NCBI GenBank assembly: GCA_964357355.1
Contig: CAYHKY010000031.1
Location: 1 to 16,806 of the forward strand
DNA length: 16,806 bases
From: CAYHKY01 sp964357355
GTDB lineage: Bacteria; Patescibacteriota; Microgenomatia; UBA10105
Reading direction: 5' to 3'
The translations under genes were made by a program, and so were the position numbers. Under the pieces are notes generated by a model that saw only the letters and a program-made list of their open reading frames with translations, did not search any database and had not been told where the DNA came from. Position 1 is the stretch's first letter. The number at the start of each line of letters is the position of its first letter. Shown here piece by piece: positions 7,723-13,911 of this stretch.

Positions 7723-8781
7723 TTATGACGAGGTCACAAACAACCTGATCAATTCCTCGGGTCTGATTGAGTATTCTTTAGCAGTATCTAGTGAAACAAC
7801 TCCTGATTTTACCAAAGTTGCCAGCGATACCTCTAGAAGTGACATCCCCATATCTCCGGATGTTTGAATAATATTATCTATCAAATGTGTCTTGCCTTCG
7901 CGAATCGACGTTTGTACTGCCGGTGTGGCAATCAGAACTTCGGTAGCGGGACGCCGGCCGCCGCCTAAAACAGGCAATAGGCGTTGGGACACAATTCCTT
8001 CAAGTGTGGCTGCTAATTGCATACGTATTTGCTGTTGTTGTTTCTCGGGGAAAACATCCACAATCCGGTCTATTGTTTGAGCTGCAGAATTAGTATGGAG
8101 TGTCGCAAATACTAAATGTCCGGTTTCTGCGATGGTCAATGCTGCGGCTATAGTTTCATAATCGCGCATTTCTCCAACCAGTACTACATCCGGATCCTCT
8201 CTTAACACGCTGCGAAGCGCTACCGTCCAGGAATGGGTATCCGTATGCATCTCCCGTTGGGAAATCAATGCTCTGGCTTTGGGATATACGTACTCAATCG
8301 GGTCTTCAATAGTTATGATGTGTGCATCACGGGTGAGATTGATTTCATTAAGAACTGCGGCAAGAGTTGTAGATTTACCGTGTCCTGTGGGACCTGTAAC
8401 CAGCACAAATCCTTGCCGTAAAGAAACAAATTCATGATAAATTTTGGGAAGTCCTAATTCGTCAATATTACGAATTTTTTGAGGCAAACAACGAATTGCT
8501 GCCGCCATTGTCCCTTTTTCAAAATATATATTAATGCGAAACCTAGCCTCCGTATGCGCGTAAGAAAAATCTGTTTCTTTGTTGGCTGCAAATAGTTCCT
8601 TTTGTTCGTTGGTTAAAAGAGATGTAATCAATTCTTCAACTCTTTGAGCACTCAAGGCCGTTTCACCCGGCACCGGCTGCAAAAGACCGTCAACTCTGAT
8701 TATAGGCGGAGATCCAACTAAAATGTGCAGATCTGATGCGTTTCGTTTTGCGGTTAATTCCAAAAGTTGTTTTATATCCAT
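7723..8781 (-). CDS. pilT: Type IV pilus retraction ATPase PilT
   Basis: A 352-residue hexameric secretion ATPase that drives pilus retraction in the cytoplasm. It starts in the usual PilT way (LLELTAKRNASDLHI). Walker A is GPTGHGKST at 130-138, the Asp box IEDPIE at 158-163, Walker B LVGEM at 201-205 with Glu204, and the His box TGHLVFATLHT holds His222 and His229. The PilT-type C-terminal motif appears as SIREGKTH at 292-299, a partial match to the retraction-linked AIRNLIRE motif. The fifth Walker A residue is His, where Ser is usual; PilB next door keeps Ser. It has no MshEN domain and no zinc cysteines, which separates it from PilB. The ATG lies 2 bases after the pilB stop, with AGGA inside the pilB end serving as a plausible ribosome binding site. 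Confidence 0.95.
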   Translation of the reverse strand: MDIKQLLELTAKRNASDLHILVGSPPIIRVDGLLQPVPGETALSAQRVEELITSLLTNEQKELFAANKETDFSYAHTEARFRINIYFEKGTMAAAIRCLPQKIRNIDELGLPKIYHEFVSLRQGFVLVTGPTGHGKSTTLAAVLNEINLTRDAHIITIEDPIEYVYPKARALISQREMHTDTHSWTVALRSVLREDPDVVLVGEMRDYETIAAALTIAETGHLVFATLHTNSAAQTIDRIVDVFPEKQQQQIRMQLAATLEGIVSQRLLPVLGGGRRPATEVLIATPAVQTSIREGKTHLIDNIIQTSGDMGMSLLEVSLATLVKSGVVSLDTAKEYSIRPEELIRLFVTSS

Positions 8782-8783
8782 AT

Positions 8784-10493
8784 TTAATCCTGTGCTACCC
8801 TTAATACTTCTTCAATTGTAGTGACGCCTTCAAGCACTTTCATATATCCATCCTGTTTCATCGAAATCATTCCTTCTTCGATAGCTTTTATTTCCACATC
8901 GGCACTTGATGACCGTTCCAAAATCATTTTGGCAATAATCGGCGAAATAGGCAATACTTCAAAAATTCCTACTCTTCCTGAATAGCCGGTACTGTTACAT
9001 TCCGGACAACCTTTTCCGTGGAATAATTTTACTTTTCCGCCAGTCTCAACCGGTTGATATAGTTTACCCAGAATTTTTTTAATATCGACAAGAACTTCGG
9101 GAAGCGGATCGTAGTCAACTTTACAAAAAGTGCAAATTTTACGTGTGATCCTCTGTCCCACAGCGCAATTTAGGGCAGAAGTCACCAAAAACGGTTCCGC
9201 TCCCATGTCCAAAAGCCTTGGGAGCGCACCTGAGGCATTGTTAGTATGCAGAGTTGAAAAAACCAAATGTCCTGTGAGAGCAGCTTGAATAGCCAATCCG
9301 GTTGTTTCGCTGTCACGTATCTCACCGACAAGAATAATGTTTGGGTCTTGTCGCAAAAACGCGCGCAAACCATTTGCAAATGTCAACCCGGCACCCGGAT
9401 TGATCTGCACCTGATTGATCCCTGCTATCTGGTACTCAACCGGATCCTCAAGTGTAACAATATTGACCTTTGCGGTATTTAGGCGTGAAAGAACGGAATA
9501 TAAAGTCGTAGTTTTTCCACTGCCGGTTGGACCGGTGACCAATATGATTCCGTGAGGGCGTAAAATATTTTCTTCAAGACGTTTTACCGCCAAGCCCCGG
9601 AGTCCTAATTCATTGAGTGTTGGTATACCTCCGGTTTTTTTGAGTAACCGCATGACAATTTTTTCGCCATTAACGGTAGGAAGTGTGGAAACCCTGAGGT
9701 CAACTTCTTCTGAACCCATCCGGAAATTAAACCTGCCATCCTGAGGAATGCGTTTTTCATCAATCTTCATGTCGGATAATATTTTGATACGCGAAATTAC
9801 GGCAGCATGTACTGAACGGGGAAGTGCCAATTTTTCATGCAGTATGCCGTCGATCCTGTACCTGACCCTGGTTTTTCCTTCCTGTGGTTCTATATGGATA
9901 TCAGATACACGATTTTTTACCGCAAATTCCAAAAGTGTTGACACGATTTTCGCAATCGGAGCTTCCTTGATGATTTCACCCAACCGGCCCGCTTCTACGG
10001 TGCGTATTTCGGGAGTAATTGTTTCTTTAAGAGCGGCAGTAACTTCTGCGCCCAGACTTTGGGCATAACGTTCATCAACGGCTGCCAAAATATCACCTTT
10101 TATAGCTAAATAAGGTTTTATTCGTTTACCGGTTTTTTGCTCAAGAAATTCAATTACCTGCAAATCAAAGGGGTCTTCCATCGCAACTAATACGGCATTG
10201 TTAGCTCCGTCAAAATCAAACGGAAAAATAATATAACGCCTGGCAACCGGCTCGGGGATAAAATTAACCACTTCGGGAGAAACACCTTTACCTGCAAGTG
10301 TCACAAATGGCACGCCCAAGGCCTTGGCTTTGGCTTCGTTAAATTGAATTTCATTTATGAGGTTTTTTTTGAGAAGATAATCTTCGATGTTCTGTCCGCT
10401 TTGTACCAATTCAATCCTAATAGTATCGGCAGTTTTTTGGTCAAGTGTTTTCAGCGCAACAAGTGCATCAAGTAGTTTTTGGGCAGCAATCAT
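8784..10493 (-). CDS. pilB: Type IV pilus extension ATPase PilB (GspE family)
   Basis: A 569-residue ATPase that powers pilin polymerisation, first gene of the operon. The N-terminal MshEN-type domain covers roughly residues 1-150. The catalytic core has Walker A GPTGSGKTT at 321-329, Asp box LEDPVEY at 348-354, Walker B ILVGEIRD around 387-394 with Glu391, and a His box with His409 and His416. Four cysteines in two CxxC pairs (454/457 and 496/499) form the zinc site typical of PilB/GspE and absent from PilT. Length and domain order are normal. The ATG at 10493 has an A/T-rich leader without a clear Shine-Dalgarno sequence. A near-consensus promoter lies about 40 bases upstream. All motor residues appear intact. 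Confidence 0.96.
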   Translation of the reverse strand: MIAAQKLLDALVALKTLDQKTADTIRIELVQSGQNIEDYLLKKNLINEIQFNEAKAKALGVPFVTLAGKGVSPEVVNFIPEPVARRYIIFPFDFDGANNAVLVAMEDPFDLQVIEFLEQKTGKRIKPYLAIKGDILAAVDERYAQSLGAEVTAALKETITPEIRTVEAGRLGEIIKEAPIAKIVSTLLEFAVKNRVSDIHIEPQEGKTRVRYRIDGILHEKLALPRSVHAAVISRIKILSDMKIDEKRIPQDGRFNFRMGSEEVDLRVSTLPTVNGEKIVMRLLKKTGGIPTLNELGLRGLAVKRLEENILRPHGIILVTGPTGSGKTTTLYSVLSRLNTAKVNIVTLEDPVEYQIAGINQVQINPGAGLTFANGLRAFLRQDPNIILVGEIRDSETTGLAIQAALTGHLVFSTLHTNNASGALPRLLDMGAEPFLVTSALNCAVGQRITRKICTFCKVDYDPLPEVLVDIKKILGKLYQPVETGGKVKLFHGKGCPECNSTGYSGRVGIFEVLPISPIIAKMILERSSSADVEIKAIEEGMISMKQDGYMKVLEGVTTIEEVLRVAQD

Positions 10494-10532
10494 AAAAATA
10501 AAATTTTCTTATCAGGAATAATTACAGTATAG

Positions 10533-10560
10533 AATATAAATAAGTGTAGTACAATGTCAA
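10533..10560 (-). promoter_or_regulatory. Sigma-70-type promoter of the pilus operon
   Basis: On the minus strand a perfect -35 box TTGACA (10560-10555) and a -10 box TATATT (10538-10533, 5 of 6 consensus bases) are 16 bases apart. The predicted start of transcription is about 30 bases before the pilB ATG. The spacer to the divergent holB gene is only 85 bases. Confidence 0.7.
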
Positions 10561-10578
10561 CGGAATGAAATAATCGTT

Positions 10579-11274
10579 ATGTTCCATGCAATAGCCATCA
10601 TCCATCCAGACGCCAAAGTACGTAACCTTGAAGTTGCAAAGTTACTGGCCGCCCGCAAAATTAATCAATTTGACATATTCAAAACTGAAGAAGGAAATCC
10701 CGTTACGATTGCTGATGTCAGACATTTACAGAAATTCCTCAGTCGCACCGCTTTAACACAATCAGGCAAAGCAGCCATTATTACTGGTAAAGATATTACG
10801 CTTGAAGGCCAACAAGCGCTCTTAAAAATTCTGGAAGAACCGCCTGCACATAGTCTGATCATTCTTTGTGCCACTCACAAAGACTTATTACTTCCCACTA
10901 TACTGTCACGAGTTGTCGTAATTCAACCAAAACTGACTCAAGAAAACCTGGGTTCCCAAGATTCTTTGACCCAATGGTGGAATGTGCTTAAAACGAAATC
11001 GCCTGGAATCCGTTTGGAATACTCTTCTGGGCTGGCTAAAGAGAATGAGTCCCTGGATGCCTGGATCTGCACCCAACTCTCTTGCCTAAGAAAAGAAGTA
11101 CACCAAAATTATACGCATCCTGGTACAAAGATTGCTTTTTCAGTGCTAGAACTGGTTTCACTTATTTATGAACTACTCTCTGCCCGAAAATACATTGCCG
11201 GTAACATCTCAACCAAGCTGGTTCTTGACCGAATTTTTCTTTCTGTACCGTTTGTTTCAGAGGAAAAAAGTTAG
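10579..11274 (+). CDS. holB: DNA polymerase III delta' subunit-like protein (HolB type)
   Basis: A 231-residue protein resembling the AAA+ part of the clamp-loader delta' subunit. Family features are the segment LEGQQALLKILEEPP at 75-89, hydrophobic strand LIILCAT at 93-99, and LLPTILSRVVVIQ at 104-116, which matches the region holding the SRC arginine-finger motif. No Walker A motif is present, as expected for delta', which is a stator and not an ATPase. The protein is short (E. coli HolB has about 334 residues), with a reduced C-terminal domain, as often seen in streamlined genomes. It would load the sliding clamp together with delta and tau/gamma, none of which are here. The ATG at 10579 lacks a clear ribosome binding site; a TACAAT box at 10550-10555 could be a -10 element but has no good -35. 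gyrB follows from its own promoter. Confidence 0.85.
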   Translation: MFHAIAIIHPDAKVRNLEVAKLLAARKINQFDIFKTEEGNPVTIADVRHLQKFLSRTALTQSGKAAIITGKDITLEGQQALLKILEEPPAHSLIILCATHKDLLLPTILSRVVVIQPKLTQENLGSQDSLTQWWNVLKTKSPGIRLEYSSGLAKENESLDAWICTQLSCLRKEVHQNYTHPGTKIAFSVLELVSLIYELLSARKYIAGNISTKLVLDRIFLSVPFVSEEKS

Positions 11275-11282
11275 ACAAACCC

Positions 11283-11311
11283 TTGCCCAGTTAAATTCTT
11301 TCCGTTATAAT
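11283..11311 (+). promoter_or_regulatory. Strong promoter of gyrB
   Basis: The -35 box TTGCCC (11283-11288) and a perfect -10 box TATAAT (11306-11311) are separated by 17 bases. It starts 9 bases after the holB stop. Transcription would begin near 11317-11319, giving a leader of about 39 bases that contains the hairpin at 11321-11343. Confidence 0.75.
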
Positions 11312-11320
11312 AGCTCCACA

Positions 11321-11351
11321 TGCCGCAGGTCTAACAAGCGGCAGTTTTTTT
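11321..11351 (+). terminator. Intrinsic-terminator-like hairpin in the gyrB leader
   Basis: The stem TGCCGC (11321-11326) pairs with GCGGCA (11338-11343) over an 11-base loop and is followed by G and seven T (11345-11351). This has the form of a rho-independent terminator. It lies 46 bases after the holB stop but downstream of the gyrB promoter, and its T-run ends 5 bases before the gyrB ATG. It could end holB transcripts, act as an attenuator of gyrB, or both. Confidence 0.65.
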
Positions 11352-11356
11352 CTTAT

Positions 11357-13279
11357 ATGCCTGCTACTTCAAATTACAGCGGAGATCAAATTGTTGTTTT
11401 GGAAGGACTGGAACCAGTTCGCAAGCGTCCTGCGATGTATATCGGTTCTACTTCACTGGCAGGTGTATACCACTGCATCAAAGAAATTGTCGATAATTCC
11501 ATAGATGAAGCGCTTGCCGGGTTTGCCAAAAATATTTGGGTCACACTAAACCCTGATTTTTCAATCACAGTGTCAGATGACGGCAGGGGAATCCCGGTCG
11601 ATAAAGTACCTAAATATGGCATTTCAGCTCTGGAAATAGTCATGACCAAACTTCATGCAGGCGGCAAATTTGAAGGCAAAGCTTACAAGGTGTCAGGCGG
11701 TCTTCATGGAGTAGGCGCCTCGGTAGTCAATGCTCTTTCCACCAAAATGCGGGTTGAGGTCTTGCGTGACGGAAAGCTTTACGCACAAGAATATTCACAA
11801 GGTATTCCCAAAGGACCAATATCTGCAACAAGTAAGTTTACAGAAAAACTTGGACGCAAAACCGGTACTACTACCACATTTATATTAGATACCGAAATAT
11901 TTCGCGATGGTATTGAAGTAAATTTTGAGCAGGTAAAAAAACCGATTAAGGAACGCGCGTACCTGATCCCCAAAATCTTTTTTCATCTGTTTGAAACTAA
12001 ATCAAAAAAGGACACTCACTATTATTTTGAGGGTGGAATCGTCTCTCTTATCAAGGCTTTAAATCACAACAAAGTTACCTTGCATGATCCAATTCACATC
12101 CACAAACAAGTAGGTGAAGTAGAAATGGATGTCGCCATACAATATAACGATGGTTTCAATGAAAATGTTGAGTCTTTTGTAAATGTTACCAATACCCATG
12201 AAGGCGGTTCTCATATGACCGGGTTTCGCATGGCCTTAACCCGCGCAATAAATGATTATGCAAAAAAAATGGGCGCTACTAAAAATGGGGAGGAGGGAAT
12301 TCAAGGTGAAGATACTCGTGAGGGATTGACAGCTATAGTTTATGTCAAAATGCCCTCGCAGAATTTGCAGTTTGAAGGTCAAACTAAAGGCAAACTGGGT
12401 AATGCAGAAGTCCAACCGATAGTGCTGACTGCAGTTAAAGAGGGTTTGGACACATATTTTGAAGAAAATCCTTCTGATGGCCGCCGAATACTTGAAAAAG
12501 TATATTTGGCACTTAAGGCCAGACTCGCAGCCAAAGCTGCCAAAGATGCAATCATCAGAAAAGGTGCCTTTGAAGGCGGAGCCCTTCCGGGAAAATTAGC
12601 TGATTGTCAGGAAAGAAATCCGGCCAATAGCGAACTTTATATTGTTGAGGGAGACTCAGCCGGGGGAAGCGCCAAACAGGGAAGAGACCGTAAATTCCAA
12701 GCAATACTTCCACTTAGAGGGAAAATCTTAAATACCGAGAGGGCAAGACTCGATAAAATTATCGGTTTTGAAGAATTAAAAGCTCTGGTGATTGCGCTCG
12801 GAATGGGTATCGGGGAAACGACTACAAGCGAAAAATTGCGCTATCACCGGATTATAATTATGACCGATGCTGACGTTGACGGTGAACATATCATGACACT
12901 TCTCTTAACTTTTTTTTACCGGCATTTGCCTTATATCGTGCAAAACGGCCATCTTTATATAGCCATGCCTCCGCTATTCAAGGTCCAAATAGCGAAACAA
13001 GCATATTATGCATACACTGACAGCCAGCGCGATGATATTATAAAAAAACACGCCCCGAACGGTGTATTCAATATTCAAAGGTACAAAGGTCTGGGAGAAA
13101 TGAACCCTGATCAACTCTGGGAAACGACGATGAACCCGGCAAATAGAAGCTTGAAACAAATTACGATAGACGATGCAGCGAGTGCCGACGCAACTTTTAC
13201 GATGCTAATGGGAGACGAAGTTCCGCCGAGAAAGAAATTTATCCAGACGCATGCAAAAATGGCAACACTTGATGTTTAA
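11357..13279 (+). CDS. gyrB: DNA gyrase subunit B
   Basis: A 640-residue ATPase subunit of DNA gyrase, which with GyrA introduces negative supercoils. The GHKL ATP-binding domain shows EGLEPVRKRPAMYIG near the start, EIVDNSIDEAL with Asn47 (E. coli Asn46), and GGLHGVGASVVNAL. The TOPRIM domain has EGDSAGGS from 431, PLRGKILN, and TDADVDG with Asp504, Asp506 and Asp508. The C-terminus shows QRYKGLGEMNP. Length is close to that of GyrB proteins without the large insertion of E. coli. The open frame extends back to 11168 inside holB, but the added residues are unlike any GyrB; the ATG at 11357 gives the normal N-terminus and lies after the promoter. No Shine-Dalgarno sequence precedes it; the upstream bases are a T-run from a hairpin. 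ppa follows 21 bases later. Confidence 0.96.
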   Translation: MPATSNYSGDQIVVLEGLEPVRKRPAMYIGSTSLAGVYHCIKEIVDNSIDEALAGFAKNIWVTLNPDFSITVSDDGRGIPVDKVPKYGISALEIVMTKLHAGGKFEGKAYKVSGGLHGVGASVVNALSTKMRVEVLRDGKLYAQEYSQGIPKGPISATSKFTEKLGRKTGTTTTFILDTEIFRDGIEVNFEQVKKPIKERAYLIPKIFFHLFETKSKKDTHYYFEGGIVSLIKALNHNKVTLHDPIHIHKQVGEVEMDVAIQYNDGFNENVESFVNVTNTHEGGSHMTGFRMALTRAINDYAKKMGATKNGEEGIQGEDTREGLTAIVYVKMPSQNLQFEGQTKGKLGNAEVQPIVLTAVKEGLDTYFEENPSDGRRILEKVYLALKARLAAKAAKDAIIRKGAFEGGALPGKLADCQERNPANSELYIVEGDSAGGSAKQGRDRKFQAILPLRGKILNTERARLDKIIGFEELKALVIALGMGIGETTTSEKLRYHRIIIMTDADVDGEHIMTLLLTFFYRHLPYIVQNGHLYIAMPPLFKVQIAKQAYYAYTDSQRDDIIKKHAPNGVFNIQRYKGLGEMNPDQLWETTMNPANRSLKQITIDDAASADATFTMLMGDEVPPRKKFIQTHAKMATLDV

Positions 13280-13288
13280 AAAAATTAA

Positions 13289-13295
13289 AGGGAGG
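13289..13295 (+). promoter_or_regulatory. Strong Shine-Dalgarno site of ppa
   Basis: AGGGAGG stands 5 bases before the ppa ATG, in the 21-base gap after gyrB. It fixes the ppa start and suggests efficient translation from the gyrB transcript. Confidence 0.75.
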
Positions 13296-13300
13296 TTTCT

Positions 13301-13810
13301 ATGAAAAACTTATCACCCGGTAAAAATCCACCCGAGGAAATTAATGTTTTAATTGAGATTCCCCAGGGATCTCTTATCAAATATGAGTTGGATAAAGATT
13401 CAGGTTATATGTTTGTAGACCGTTTTGCATTTACAACTATGGGATATCCGGCAAATTATGGATTTGTACCAAATACCATGTCAGGAGACGGCGATCCGGT
13501 TGATGTCTTGGTTTTGTCTGTTTATCCTGTTCAGTCAGGGACTGTAATCCCGGCAATCCCCATCGGGGTATTGGAAATGGAAGATGAATCAGGAATTGAT
13601 TGGAAAGTTGTCGCGGTACCACCAATGAAAGTTGATCCGTTTTTTGGCCGGTATAAAGATATTTCCGAAATTGATAAAGCGATCTTGGCCCGCATCAAAC
13701 ATTTCTTTGAACATTATAAAGAGCTCGAACCGGGCAAATGGGTCAAACTCAAAGGATGGCACGGTAAAAATGAGGCCTTGGAGGAAGTTAGAAAAGGACT
13801 TAAGAAATAA
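13301..13810 (+). CDS. ppa: Inorganic pyrophosphatase, family I
   Basis: A 169-residue soluble Mg-dependent enzyme that hydrolyses pyrophosphate to two phosphates, pulling nucleic acid and nucleotide-sugar synthesis forward. The family I active-site residues are visible: Lys27 and Glu29 (KYELDK), Arg41 (VDRF), YPANYGFVPNT at 49-59, the signature DGDPVDVLVL with Asp63, Asp65 and Asp68, then Asp95, Asp100 and Lys102, and KWVKLKGW at 146-153. Length is typical of bacterial family I enzymes. The gene sits between gyrB (21 bases) and gyrA (101 bases), all on the plus strand, and is probably cotranscribed with gyrB. Its TAA stop falls in the left arm of the palindromic repeat that separates it from gyrA. 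Confidence 0.95.
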   Translation: MKNLSPGKNPPEEINVLIEIPQGSLIKYELDKDSGYMFVDRFAFTTMGYPANYGFVPNTMSGDGDPVDVLVLSVYPVQSGTVIPAIPIGVLEMEDESGIDWKVVAVPPMKVDPFFGRYKDISEIDKAILARIKHFFEHYKELEPGKWVKLKGWHGKNEALEEVRKGLKK

Positions 13811-13904
13811 TCCAAATATCTAATTTACAAATTATCCAATTTTCAAAAAAACCCGACAACTCATTGGATTATTTGCCTATTTGAAATTTGACTCTTGGAT
13901 AATT
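13806..13904. repeat. Long imperfect palindrome between ppa and gyrA
   Basis: The left arm (13806-13840) and right arm (13863-13904) are imperfect inverted copies around a loop at 13841-13862. The motif AATWATCCAA occurs four times: forward at 13806-13815 and 13830-13839, reversed at 13864-13873 and 13895-13904. The inner arms pair at 11 of 12 bases, the outer ends at 9 of 10. The element begins over the ppa stop and ends 7 bases before the gyrA ATG. It resembles a small non-autonomous palindromic element and could form a large hairpin in RNA. No convincing gyrA promoter was found in it, apart from a GATAAT box at 13898-13903. Confidence 0.75.
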
Positions 13905-13911
13905 ACGAAGT

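Noticed and set aside
11168..11356. Upstream extension of the gyrB frame (63 more residues)
   Set aside because: It overlaps holB in another frame, the residues match no GyrB, and the promoter and hairpin of gyrB lie inside it. The ATG at 11357 gives the normal GyrB N-terminus.
13864..13903. Possible gyrA promoter in the palindromic repeat
   Set aside because: GATAAT at 13898 has no -35 box at 16-18 bases, and TTGGAT at 13864 has no -10 box at the right distance.
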